Below are positions 1 through 8,543 of a stretch of DNA of 64,000 nucleotides, in pieces; position 1 is the stretch's first letter; every line of letters starts with the position of its first letter. The stretch is from UBA4810 sp002479215. Its GTDB lineage: Bacteria > Desulfobacterota > Syntrophia > Syntrophales > Smithellaceae. Below the pieces are notes generated by a model, which was given only the letters and a program-made list of their open reading frames with translations, was not told the DNA's origin and searched no databases. Both the position numbers and the translations under genes were made by a program. Location: the NCBI GenBank assembly GCA_049514435.1, contig JBEKVB010000003.1, forward strand, positions 124,001 to 188,000, written 5' to 3'.

Positions 1-386
1 CTTCTTCATAGTTCACCTCTCTTTTTTTATTTTACGGACGTGTGACCTCGTGTGACCTTCAGGTTATTAGGTTATGCACTCGGTAAATAGGGAAAGCACC
101 CTATTTTTTTAAAAAACCACATGCTTAAATATACTCGCAATTTTCTTTATTTCAATTCTTTTTTTAAACGAAGGCTGAAATCTGATTTGTGTCCAAGATT
201 TAATTGACATACAGAACTGAATTTCTTATACTCGCCTTTAAAGAGAAAGCTCTTATCAATTCAACTTAATTTACAACAGCTAAGCTTCCAGTTCTGCCAA
301 AAGATACCCGGCGTCTGATCATTATGGAAATATTCTCTTTTTCGTGAATCGTGTTTGCAATTGCCGGTGGAGGTCCGGCGAAGAAA
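1..386. other. upstream region of the sigma-54 regulator, no gene seen
   Basis: AT-rich DNA with no convincing reading frame. It holds a tandem CGTGTGACCT (39-48 and 49-58) running into an imperfect palindrome, TGACCT-TC-AGGTTA. The 19-base stretch at 49-67 recurs with one mismatch at 15849-15867. Its function is unknown. A GGAGG at 369-373 serves the regulator start at 387. Confidence 0.5.
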
Positions 387-2177
387 ATGAAAAATGATAA
401 AAAATCCGAGCAAGAAGCCGCGAAGTTGGAGCAAAATGATCAAACCAGCAAGCTCATAGCTTCCCTGCAAGAATCTTTGCAAAGATACGAGACGATCCTC
501 AATGATCTCGATGTCTACCTTGGAGAAACGGATCTCGAGGGAAACATTACTTTCATCAACGATGCCGGATGCAGATTGGCGGAATTGTCGCGGAGAATAT
601 TGATAGGTCGTCACTATAAGACTTTTACTGATCCGGAGACAGCAGAGAGGATTCGTCAAATTTATGAAAATATATACAAAACCGGCATTCCAGCCAAGAA
701 TGTAATTTTTGAAGTCATCGACAAGCATGGCCGGCGAAGAACGGTCGACCAATCCGTTTCTCTGATTCGCAATACGGAAGGAGTTATTACGGGCTTCCGC
801 AATGTGTCACTTGATATTACCGCCCGCAAAGAAGCGGAAAATAAATTGACCGAACATCGCTCCCGGCTGGAAGCTATTTTTAGGAGTGTCAAGGATGCCA
901 TCATTACCGTTGATCCCAATCTTATTGTCATAGAAGCAAATAAATCAATGGAGAATATCTGTGGTACAGAAGTCGAGGAAATTGTCGGTAAGGAATTCCC
1001 CCAATGCCAACAGCATTGCAATCAAGCCTGCCATGAGGTCCTCGGGCAAACGCTGGAAAAGAAGACGGCAATTAAGGAATATCGAATAGAATGCGAGAAT
1101 CAACATCGGCTTCAACAGGTAGTCAACGTATCCAGTTCTCCCCTTCTTGATCCACAGGGTAAATTCATGGGAGCGGTACTTATCATTCGAGATATCACGT
1201 TGTTGAGAGAAATAGAAAGGGAATTGCGGGAGCGCAACCAATTTCAAAATCTGATCGGCAGAAACAAGACCATGCAGGATATTTACAGCCTATTGGAGGA
1301 TTTGGCTAATCTGGATACAGCGGTTCTAGTGACAGGTGAAAGCGGCACAGGGAAAGAGCTGGTGGCCCGTGCGCTGCATTACAGCGGGAACCGGGCTTTT
1401 AAACCTTTTGTTACAGTCAATTGTTCGGCACTGGCGGAAAGCCTGCTGGAGAGCGAGCTGTTTGGCCATGTGCGAGGCGCGTTTACCGGAGCTATCAAGG
1501 ATAAACAAGGAAGATTTCAGGCCGCTAATGGCGGGACGATTCTTCTCGATGAGATCGGGGACATATCGCCAATGATTCAGTTAAAACTTCTTCGTGTATT
1601 GCAGGAAAAGGAATTTGAGAGAGTGGGTGAATCAACGCCTCAAAAGGTAGACGTTCGTGTAATTGCCAGCACCAACAAAGACCTCAAAGGAAAAGTCAAC
1701 CGCGGTGAATTCCGGCAGGATCTTTATTATCGTCTCAAGGTCGTGGAAGTCGCCTTGCCGCCCCTTCGGGAACGGCTGGAGGATTTACCCCTTTTGGTGG
1801 ATCATTTCCGCTGTTCTTTTAATGAAAGATTCAACAAGCATGTCGAGGGCATATCCAATGAGGTTTTAAGTACTTTTATGGATTATAATTGGCCGGGCAA
1901 TGTGCGGGAACTGGAGCATGTTATGGAACATGCTTTTGTCCTTTGCCATGGAGCAACCATTACCATACATCATTTACCGGTGGATCTTCGAAATATTGAG
2001 CAAATCAATGATTTACCGCAGATTAAAACCCCGGCTAAGAAATTCAACGGCGGCCAGGATATTCTGGATGCTTTAAATAAAACCGGCTGGAATAAGACCA
2101 AAGCCGCACGCTTGTTGGGCATTAGCCGGCAAACTGTTTATCGTAAAATCAATAGCCAGCAATTCACGAACAAATAA
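387..2177 (+). CDS. sigma-54-dependent transcriptional regulator with two PAS domains
   Basis: A bacterial enhancer-binding protein that opens RNA polymerase sigma-54 promoters by ATP hydrolysis. From the N-terminus there are two PAS sensor domains (roughly residues 30-145 and 155-275). The central AAA+ domain has Walker A GESGTGKE near residue 317, the sigma-54 contact loop GAFTGA near 362 and Walker B GGTILLDEIGD. A Fis-type helix-turn-helix lies at the very C-terminus (NKTKAARLLGISRQTVYRKI). The ATG at 387 is preferred to an upstream GTG at 351 because GGAGG precedes it, though with a long 13-nt spacer. There is no receiver domain, so the PAS domains probably sense a ligand or redox state directly. 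Palindromic sites and a -24/-12-like promoter lie between it and the next gene, so the two hydrolases downstream are its likely targets (inference). Confidence 0.93.
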   Translation: MKNDKKSEQEAAKLEQNDQTSKLIASLQESLQRYETILNDLDVYLGETDLEGNITFINDAGCRLAELSRRILIGRHYKTFTDPETAERIRQIYENIYKTGIPAKNVIFEVIDKHGRRRTVDQSVSLIRNTEGVITGFRNVSLDITARKEAENKLTEHRSRLEAIFRSVKDAIITVDPNLIVIEANKSMENICGTEVEEIVGKEFPQCQQHCNQACHEVLGQTLEKKTAIKEYRIECENQHRLQQVVNVSSSPLLDPQGKFMGAVLIIRDITLLREIERELRERNQFQNLIGRNKTMQDIYSLLEDLANLDTAVLVTGESGTGKELVARALHYSGNRAFKPFVTVNCSALAESLLESELFGHVRGAFTGAIKDKQGRFQAANGGTILLDEIGDISPMIQLKLLRVLQEKEFERVGESTPQKVDVRVIASTNKDLKGKVNRGEFRQDLYYRLKVVEVALPPLRERLEDLPLLVDHFRCSFNERFNKHVEGISNEVLSTFMDYNWPGNVRELEHVMEHAFVLCHGATITIHHLPVDLRNIEQINDLPQIKTPAKKFNGGQDILDALNKTGWNKTKAARLLGISRQTVYRKINSQQFTNK

Positions 2178-2182
2178 ACAAC

Positions 2183-2230
2183 TGTAACTTGTTACAACAG
2201 TGTCACGATACATAAGTGTAACATGTTACA
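2183..2230 (+). promoter_or_regulatory. paired palindromic activator sites (putative UAS)
   Basis: Two 14-bp palindromes with TGTAAC/GTTACA arms (2183-2196 with centre TT, 2217-2230 with centre AT) have centres 34 bp apart. They lie about 110-150 bp upstream of the first sigma-54-like promoter. This is the usual layout of enhancer sites for a Fis-type activator, and the adjacent regulator is the natural candidate. Binding is inferred. Confidence 0.55.
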
Positions 2231-2312
2231 ACCTACACGATAAAAATATTCACCTATCAATATAAAACATAATGATTACTCCAAACTATATATATGCATA
2301 TCTTCATGCTTC

Positions 2313-2328
2313 TGGCATGTTTTTTGAT
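2313..2328 (+). promoter_or_regulatory. candidate sigma-54 promoter 1
   Basis: TGGCATG-N4-TTGAT has the GG and GA dinucleotides exactly 10 bases apart, as required. The -12 element has GA in place of the consensus GC. It would give a leader of about 210 nt before the hydrolase gene. Confidence 0.4.
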
Positions 2329-2491
2329 AATAAATTTGCTTAAGCTATTATCCAAAATAGAATTAATGCTCAATTATAGAGAAGGTATTATCCCTAATGA
2401 TTTTAATCCGGGGAATGCCAGTTTGCAATTTTAACTACCCTCTATATATCTATCGGTTAAAATAAAGCACAAATTCATATAGTTGTAAAGT

Positions 2492-2507
2492 TGGCAGTTT
2501 TATTGTT
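2492..2507 (+). promoter_or_regulatory. candidate sigma-54 promoter 2
   Basis: TTGGCAG followed by TTGTT again has 10-base GG-to-GT spacing. It is closer to the ATG at 2549 (leader about 30 nt) but farther from the palindromic sites. Either candidate, or neither, may be the real promoter. Confidence 0.35.
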
Positions 2508-2548
2508 CTTTAAGATTGGTAAATAAACTATACGGAGGAATTATAATT

Positions 2549-4177
2549 ATGAAAAAGAAAAAGTTATCAGATTTTGTTAAGCAGATGAAGTTAACGATGT
2601 TCGCAGTTAGTGTTGCCTGTCTTATGTTCATGCTGTCCTGTATTACACCTGTGTCGGCTGCCGCTTATGTCTATTCCACCGCTGCGGTGACCTTCACCTC
2701 CGCTGACGGAACCCAATTGGCGGGTACTGTATTTATTCCCCAGGCGACAAGTGCAAGCCAGACCTTTCCGGCAATTATCTTTATTAACAGCTGGGCTTTT
2801 GAAGAGGAAGAATACACTGTTCAGGCCGCAATGTTCGCTTCTCAAGGTTATATTGTTCTCAGCTACGATGCGCGTGGCTGGTATTCGTCCACCGGACTAA
2901 TCGATGTTGCAAAACCTGCAGATGTACAAGACCTCTCTGCGGCGGTTGACTGGCTGCAGGCTAACACTCCTGTTGATATGAAAAACATCGGCGCTGCGGG
3001 CATATCCTATGGTGCAGGTATATCCCTTTTAGGTCTCGCCGGTGAGCCCCGTATCAAGACTGCGGCGTCCATGAGCGGTTGGGGAAGTCTCACCAGGGCC
3101 CAGTACGAACAGCAGACCCCATCACTGGTCTGGGGCGCCATTCTTGTTGCCCTAAGCTATCTCGGAAGGCCTGACCCTGCTATTCTTCAGGGTTTTAACG
3201 ATCTCATTCTTCAGCAAAATATTCCCGCTGTTGTCGCTGCCATGGAAATTAGCTCCCCGATCAATTACGTGGGCAACATAAATGCCCGCAAGGCACCTGT
3301 CTACTTCAGCAACAACTGGGATGATGACCTGTTTAAGCCCAATTCAATCCTCGACATGTTTTCACAGCTGACTGGCCCGAAGCATCTCGACCTGCTTGCA
3401 GGGATACATATGAGTGCAGAAATTTCAGGACTTCTCGGCCTTCCTGGCCTTCCTTGGGATAACGTCCATTCCTGGTTCGATTACTGGCTGAAAGGGATAA
3501 ATAACGGCTTCATGAGCCAGCCTGCAGTCACCATGGCGGTCAAGCATACATCGGACACAACAACATTTGCCAGCTGGCCCAGCAGCACTGTCGCCACAAA
3601 GACCTTTTACCTCGGGCCCCGAGCCTTCAACCCGAGCGGCAAAGGAACTCTCAACAACAGCGCCAACTTAGTAAGCTTTACCGATGCAATCCTCTCTGGT
3701 CTGGACACACTGGCAACATCAGGTCAGGTTCCGGTGATTGCTCAGTTGCTTGAACCGGTTGTTCCGATTACCGTATCCATGTCTGCAATCAGTGTGGTAA
3801 ACGGTATCGTCTATCAGTCAGGCGCGCTCAGTTCAGGTATTAAACTGAGAGGGATTCCGAAACTGAATATCTGGATAACCCCATCCCTTGCCCAGGCTGA
3901 GCTGGTGGTGTATCTCTATGACGTTGACTCCACCGGAACAGGCACCCTGATTACCCACGGCCCTGTAAGCCTCCACTCTGCAACCCCGGGAAAGACCATA
4001 CAACTTTCTATGGAGCTTACAGCCACCGCATGGGACGTCCCCGCAGGTCATAGGCTGGCTATTGCCATAGATACTTATGACCCTCTGTACAGTGTGCCAA
4101 CTCTCAGCCTGTACACTGTTGGGTTCCCCTTGAGCGCTGGTAAACAGTCTGTTCTGACAGTACAGTACGTGAACTGA
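2549..4177 (+). CDS. exported alpha/beta hydrolase, X-Pro dipeptidyl-peptidase/CocE (S15) type
   Basis: A serine hydrolase of the CocE/NonD group acting on an unknown ester or amide outside the cytoplasm. The ATG at 2549 follows GGAGG (2534-2538). The N-terminus is a signal peptide with a basic start, a hydrophobic stretch and a likely VSA-A cleavage. The nucleophile elbow is GISYGAG. Candidate acid and base residues are in NNWDDDLF and the His of LLAGIHMS. A C-terminal beta-sandwich of the X-Pro-peptidase type (about residues 390-540) carries the WDVPAGHRLAIAI signature. It lies downstream of the sigma-54 regulator and 80 bp before a second exported hydrolase, so the pair may degrade one substrate class together (inference). 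The substrate cannot be read from sequence. Confidence 0.85.
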   Translation: MKKKKLSDFVKQMKLTMFAVSVACLMFMLSCITPVSAAAYVYSTAAVTFTSADGTQLAGTVFIPQATSASQTFPAIIFINSWAFEEEEYTVQAAMFASQGYIVLSYDARGWYSSTGLIDVAKPADVQDLSAAVDWLQANTPVDMKNIGAAGISYGAGISLLGLAGEPRIKTAASMSGWGSLTRAQYEQQTPSLVWGAILVALSYLGRPDPAILQGFNDLILQQNIPAVVAAMEISSPINYVGNINARKAPVYFSNNWDDDLFKPNSILDMFSQLTGPKHLDLLAGIHMSAEISGLLGLPGLPWDNVHSWFDYWLKGINNGFMSQPAVTMAVKHTSDTTTFASWPSSTVATKTFYLGPRAFNPSGKGTLNNSANLVSFTDAILSGLDTLATSGQVPVIAQLLEPVVPITVSMSAISVVNGIVYQSGALSSGIKLRGIPKLNIWITPSLAQAELVVYLYDVDSTGTGTLITHGPVSLHSATPGKTIQLSMELTATAWDVPAGHRLAIAIDTYDPLYSVPTLSLYTVGFPLSAGKQSVLTVQYVN

Positions 4178-4257
4178 TCCTTTCATTTCATTTTATCCCC
4201 GAACCGCCTCTATATGGGGCAGTCCGGGTATTTTGATTTATTAAAGGAGGTAAAAAT

Positions 4258-5847
4258 ATGATAGCGAAAAGAATCTTTTTGTTGTGTGTAGTGTTTATTT
4301 TGACAGGGTGGATTTCTGCCTATGGTGCCGTAACGTCTGTTACGGAAAATATGCCCGGTAGCGGCACGTACGGCCACCCCTACAATGCAGTACCGGTCAC
4401 GGAAGTCTATCCGGGCGCGCCGGTGATTGATCTTGCAGCTCTCGGCTACGTGGAACGGGAGTTCATCATCTCGGGCACAGCCAATACCTATAATCCAAAG
4501 GGAATATGGGGCTCGAACGGCAAGTGGAACGTTTCTGTTGCTAACGCGAACGTACCGTACACCACGCGCATCATCGTTCGATACCCGACCAGTTCGGCCA
4601 AGTTCAACGGCACGGTCGTCTTCGAGTGGCTGAATGAGATAACGTTTTCCTCGACTTCACCCGACTGGGCGGACTCCCACGATTTCTTCTTCCGGGAGGG
4701 TTACGCCTATGTTGGCGTCACCGCCCAAAACCTCAATGCGGGTCCGGTGTTCCTGAAGTGGTGGGATCCGGTGCGTTACGGCAATCTGTCAATTAGCGCG
4801 GACGGGTTATCATATGACATTTTCACGCAAGCGGCCCAGGCCGTCAAGACCTACTCGTCGACGATATTAGGCGGACTCACGCCGAAAAAGCTGCTCGCGT
4901 GCGGTGATTCGGCATCGGCCATCCGGCTGACCACCTACGTCAACGCGATCCATCCCCTCGCCCACCTCTACGACGGCTTTTTGATCCACGGTCGAGCCAG
5001 CACCGAGGCCCCGATCGACAACGGCATTATATCGCTTGCCCCGATCACCCAGATCCGCACGGACAACACCACCCCGGTGATCCAACTCCAGGCCGAAGGG
5101 GACCTCTACGAGCTCTTTTTCTCGTACGGTCGGCAGCCGGACAACAACTACCTGCGCACCTGGGAGATGGCGGGTGCAGCACACATCGATCTCCACGAAG
5201 GCATCTACGAAGTGACCGTGGCCTATCGGGACCTCGGTTGGGTTCCGCCGGTATGCAACTTTGGTGTGCCATCGGATTTCGGCGGCGGACTGGCAAACAG
5301 CATGCCCAATTATCGCATCGAGAACGCCGCCTGGGCGGCTCTCAACAAATGGGTCAACGCGGGCACACGCGCACCTCAAGCGCCACAGATCCAGACGAAT
5401 CCGTTTTTTTTTAATGCCATCGTGTATGACCAATATGGCAATGCGACGGGTGGTCTCCGTCTACCCGACATTGCCGTACCGATAAAGACCTATACCACGT
5501 GGAACACGAACACGGAAGCCCTCACCATCCTCGGCGATAGCCTCAGTAATATCAATGCCAGTACCATGGCCAGCGACCTGTGGAACATATACCAGGCTGT
5601 CACTAATCCCGTGTGGGCAGTTAATCCCACCACCATGGCTGAGCGTGAATTAGGTATTTGCATATTGGAAGGCTTCGATACGCCGTTCAGCACCCAGGTT
5701 CTGGGGAAATTATATTCTTCACCCAGCGACTACGTTACGAAATACACGGCAGCAGCCAATAAGCTCTTGAACGCCGGCTTTTTGACCCAGGTGGATTACG
5801 ACGAGGCGATCGCAGAAGCTAATGCTAATAGCGTTTTAATCCCCTAA
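4258..5847 (+). CDS. exported alpha/beta-hydrolase-domain protein
   Basis: A second exported hydrolase, resembling the uncharacterised alpha/beta hydrolase domain family (PF20091-like; recognised by motif and architecture, not searched). AAAGGAGG precedes the ATG. The signal peptide is about 24 residues and ends near ISAYGA. The likely nucleophile is the first Ser of LLACGDSASA, and a likely catalytic His is in HIDLHEG. The C-terminal ~100 residues, rich in Asn and Thr, form a helical tail. The middle of the gene (about 4400-5400) is clearly richer in G+C than its flanks and than the preceding gene, which may point to separate acquisition. It is probably cotranscribed with the CocE-like gene and controlled by the same activator. 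The substrate is unknown. Confidence 0.75.
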   Translation: MIAKRIFLLCVVFILTGWISAYGAVTSVTENMPGSGTYGHPYNAVPVTEVYPGAPVIDLAALGYVEREFIISGTANTYNPKGIWGSNGKWNVSVANANVPYTTRIIVRYPTSSAKFNGTVVFEWLNEITFSSTSPDWADSHDFFFREGYAYVGVTAQNLNAGPVFLKWWDPVRYGNLSISADGLSYDIFTQAAQAVKTYSSTILGGLTPKKLLACGDSASAIRLTTYVNAIHPLAHLYDGFLIHGRASTEAPIDNGIISLAPITQIRTDNTTPVIQLQAEGDLYELFFSYGRQPDNNYLRTWEMAGAAHIDLHEGIYEVTVAYRDLGWVPPVCNFGVPSDFGGGLANSMPNYRIENAAWAALNKWVNAGTRAPQAPQIQTNPFFFNAIVYDQYGNATGGLRLPDIAVPIKTYTTWNTNTEALTILGDSLSNINASTMASDLWNIYQAVTNPVWAVNPTTMAERELGICILEGFDTPFSTQVLGKLYSSPSDYVTKYTAAANKLLNAGFLTQVDYDEAIAEANANSVLIP

Positions 5848-5867
5848 TAACGGGTTCATCGATTTTC

Positions 5868-5908
5868 ATCCGCTTACGGACGGCATACCATCCGTAAGCG
5901 GATTCGTT
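5868..5908. terminator. bidirectional hairpin terminator
   Basis: A perfect 13-bp inverted repeat (5868-5880 with 5891-5903) with a 10-nt loop is flanked by T-rich sequence on the right and TTTT on the left. It sits between convergent genes. Confidence 0.75.
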
Positions 5909-5932
5909 TCCTTTGGGCCGGAATTACATTTT

Positions 5933-6514
5933 CTATTTTTTAAAAGAACCTTCCATGGCGATTTCGGAAACATTCTTTCTTGCCGAAGGAAATTCACGTT
6001 CCTGTAAGTACTGAGGCAAATCTTCTTTCTTTCCTTTTTTACCCACGGCAATCATTGCTTCCACTTGATAGCCATCGGGAATATGCAAAACTTCCTTTGC
6101 CTTGTCGTAATCAAAGCCTTGCATACCGTGCACGACCAGCCCCAGCAGCGATCCTCGCAGTGCAAAATTTTCCCAGGCGGCGCCGGCATCATAGGAGTGC
6201 GTCCGCGCATTTTTACCGTTATCAAATGTTGTTTTGGAAATAACAACTATCAGCACCGCGGCATTTTTAGCCCATCCTTGATTGCCCTCGGCCAGCAGAT
6301 TGAAGATAGTTGTCCAGTTTTTTGTATTGCGGCGGCCGTAAATAAATCGCCAGGGCTGATTATTGTTGGAGGAAGGCGCCCACTTCGCCGCCTCAAAAAG
6401 AGAAAATAAGGTGGCCTCGTCAATTTCTTCACCGGACATCGCGCGCGGCGACCACCGGTTTAAAAATAGTTCATCGACATTATGTTCTGGTTTTCTAAAA
6501 TCTTTAATATTCAT
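5933..6514 (-). CDS. nitroreductase family protein
   Basis: A small (193 aa) FMN-dependent nitroreductase-fold oxidoreductase. It shows the N-terminal RWSPRAMS phosphate/flavin-binding segment, the SSNNNQPWRF motif that contacts FMN, and the C-terminal glycine-containing VAVGKKGK-like strand. Length is normal for the family. A GGAGG lies 6-8 bases before the ATG. These enzymes are cytoplasmic homodimers reducing quinones, nitro groups or other electrophiles with NAD(P)H; the substrate is not predictable here. It is followed closely by polX on the same strand, but no functional link is evident. Confidence 0.9.
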   Translation of the reverse strand: MNIKDFRKPEHNVDELFLNRWSPRAMSGEEIDEATLFSLFEAAKWAPSSNNNQPWRFIYGRRNTKNWTTIFNLLAEGNQGWAKNAAVLIVVISKTTFDNGKNARTHSYDAGAAWENFALRGSLLGLVVHGMQGFDYDKAKEVLHIPDGYQVEAMIAVGKKGKKEDLPQYLQEREFPSARKNVSEIAMEGSFKK

Positions 6515-6532
6515 AAAGCACCTCCTGCTTAA

Positions 6533-8260
6533 TTATTGTTTGTTTAGCAAATAAGCTTTCATCCCCTTAAGATTCAGACAATTAAGGCAATCGCCCTTTT
6601 CCAGCCATCCTTTACGGGCTATCTTAATTCCAAAACTAATATCTTGCAATCCCGCTGTCTGATGAGCGTCGGGATTGATGGCAATCTTTACGCCTTTCTT
6701 TTTAGCGTGAATGCAGTTGCGCCAATCCAAATCCAGACGGTGCGGATTGGCATTGAGCTCGAGGGCCTTGCCGAACTCGGCCGCTGCATCGATAATTTCC
6801 ATAATGTTTAGCGCGTAAGGTTCCCGCGATAAAAGCAGTCTGCCGGTCGGATGGGCGAGCATCGTGGTATAATTATTCTGTAGAGCTTTCTTAATGCGGC
6901 CGGTCATCTCGGTCGCGGACATATTGAAATTGGAATGAACCGCTGCAATCACAAAATCAAAGCGCGCCAGAATTCCTTCATCATAATCCAAACTGCCGTC
7001 AGGTAAAATATCCGCTTCCGTTCCTTTAAATATATAAAAAGGCGCGTGCTTATCGTTGAGCTTATCAATAAGCTCATGCTGCCTTTGAATATCCTCCGCT
7101 TTCAAGCCTCCAGCGTAATACGCAGAGCGGCTGTGATCGCTGATACCGATATATTTTAATCCCATTTTTTTTGCCGCCAGTACTATGCTTTCCAGTGTAT
7201 CCGTTCCGTCACTAAAGTTAGTATGAATATGAAAAAGCCCCTGCACGTCTTTTTCTTCGACAAGTTTTGGCAATGTGTCTTTTTCGGCCGCTTCAATCTC
7301 GCCCATATTTTCCCGCAATTCCGGTTCAATAAATTGCAGATTCAGCGCGGAAAATATATCTTCTTCACTGCGGCATAAAATGTTTTTTTCTCCGCGGAAA
7401 AGCCCATATTCATTCATTTTGATGCCCCTGTCCTTCGCTCTGCCCCGCATGGCGGTGTTATGCTCTTTGCTGCCCGTAAAATGATGCAGGGCATAAGGAA
7501 ATTCATCTTTCGTGACAATGCGTAAATCGGCATTGACTCCTGATTTTAAATTTACACTGACCTTTGTTTCACCGCTGGCGATAACAGAGGCAACCTCATC
7601 AAGGTTGGCGAAAGCTTGCGCTAGCTTTTCGGGATTGGACGAACTGGCCAGAATGTCAATGTCCTTGACAGTTTCGTTGCCGCGGCGCAATGAACCGCCG
7701 ATACTGATGGCAGAAATATTCTTATATTCCTGCAGAGACTTAAGCAGCGCTTCAGCCTGGCCTTCGACTTCCGCGTAAAGCCTTCTTTCTTTGTAAACCT
7801 TCAGCTTTTCAATGCCTGCTAAAATATTTTCTTGCGACTTTTTGCCGAAACCTTTGAGTTCAACAAGGCGGTTTTCATGGCAGGCATATTCCAGTTCGCC
7901 GATAGTTTTTATTCCCAATTGTTCATAAAGGGCGTGTATTTTTTTTGGGCCTAAGCCGCTTATTTTTAACATTTCCAGATGACCGGAAGGGACAGATGAT
8001 TTGAGTTTTTCGTAATATTCCAATTTCCCTGTAGTCATCAGCTCTACAATTTTTTTGCCGATAGCCTCGCCTACGCCTTCGATTTCATAAATTTTCCCCT
8101 GCTGCACCACTTCATTAAGATCAGATTCTACTTTTTCCAGATTGCGGGCGGCATTCATATAGGCACGGGATTTAAAGGGATTTTCTCCGGTCAATTCCAA
8201 AAGAACCGCTATATCTTCAAGAATTTTGATGATTGTTTCTTTGGTGACCATTTTTTTCAC
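6533..8260 (-). CDS. polX: DNA polymerase/3'-5' exonuclease PolX
   Basis: A family X repair polymerase fused to a PHP exonuclease, used for gap filling and end processing in base-excision repair. Order: N-terminal 8-kDa and helix-hairpin-helix regions (IEGVGEAIGKKI, ISGLGPKKI, LKGFGKKS), then the polymerase palm with GGSLRRG near residue 188 and the DID metal-binding pair near 199. The C-terminal PHP domain has HIHTNFSDGTD near 346, ISDHS, AAVHSNF, AHPTGR and NPDAH. Length (575 aa) is normal. The GTG at 8260 and an ATG at 8251 are both possible starts; no strong ribosome site separates them. Confidence 0.96.
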   Translation of the reverse strand: MKKMVTKETIIKILEDIAVLLELTGENPFKSRAYMNAARNLEKVESDLNEVVQQGKIYEIEGVGEAIGKKIVELMTTGKLEYYEKLKSSVPSGHLEMLKISGLGPKKIHALYEQLGIKTIGELEYACHENRLVELKGFGKKSQENILAGIEKLKVYKERRLYAEVEGQAEALLKSLQEYKNISAISIGGSLRRGNETVKDIDILASSSNPEKLAQAFANLDEVASVIASGETKVSVNLKSGVNADLRIVTKDEFPYALHHFTGSKEHNTAMRGRAKDRGIKMNEYGLFRGEKNILCRSEEDIFSALNLQFIEPELRENMGEIEAAEKDTLPKLVEEKDVQGLFHIHTNFSDGTDTLESIVLAAKKMGLKYIGISDHSRSAYYAGGLKAEDIQRQHELIDKLNDKHAPFYIFKGTEADILPDGSLDYDEGILARFDFVIAAVHSNFNMSATEMTGRIKKALQNNYTTMLAHPTGRLLLSREPYALNIMEIIDAAAEFGKALELNANPHRLDLDWRNCIHAKKKGVKIAINPDAHQTAGLQDISFGIKIARKGWLEKGDCLNCLNLKGMKAYLLNKQ

Positions 8261-8351
8261 AAATATTTAACCTGTTATCTTATCTTTTATATATCCCCAA
8301 AGTATTTCGATAAAAGCTAATTCTCTTGTGATATTTTTGTTGAGGCATTAC

Positions 8352-8380
8352 TTGACATTCTACATTGAACAATATATAAG
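8352..8380 (+). promoter_or_regulatory. sigma-70 promoter of tRNA-Glu
   Basis: TTGACA (8352-8357), 17-bp spacer, TATAAG (8375-8380), followed by a G+C-rich discriminator GGCGCGC typical of stable RNA promoters. Confidence 0.8.
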
Positions 8381-8412
8381 GCGCGCACCTTACATAAAAA
8401 TTATTTCCCGAC

Positions 8413-8488
8413 GTCCCCATCGTCTAGAGGCCTAGGACACGGGCCTTTCACGCCTGTAACTGGGGTTCGACTCCCCATGGGGACGCCA
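8413..8488 (+). tRNA. tRNA-Glu (anticodon TTC), CCA encoded
   Basis: A 76-nt cloverleaf with a 7-bp acceptor GTCCCCA/TGGGGAC, anticodon loop CTTTCAC, T arm TGGGG-TTCGACT-CCCCA and encoded GCCA end. It closely matches bacterial tRNA-Glu, including the AGAGGCCTAGGAC D-arm. Confidence 0.97.
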
Positions 8489-8500
8489 ATACTTAAAAAA

Positions 8501-8530
8501 GGGCAAACTGCATTCGGTTTGCCCTTTTTT
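8501..8530 (+). terminator. rho-independent terminator after tRNA-Glu
   Basis: GGGCAAAC / GTTTGCCC stem (8501-8508 with 8517-8524) is followed by six T residues. The run of A before the stem makes it usable from the opposite strand as well. Confidence 0.9.
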
Positions 8531-8543
8531 GTTTACCTGAAGC

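Noticed and set aside
4867..5433. Minus-strand 188-codon frame over the second hydrolase
   Set aside because: A shadow of the G+C-rich part of the plus-strand hydrolase gene, which has a ribosome site, signal peptide and catalytic motifs.
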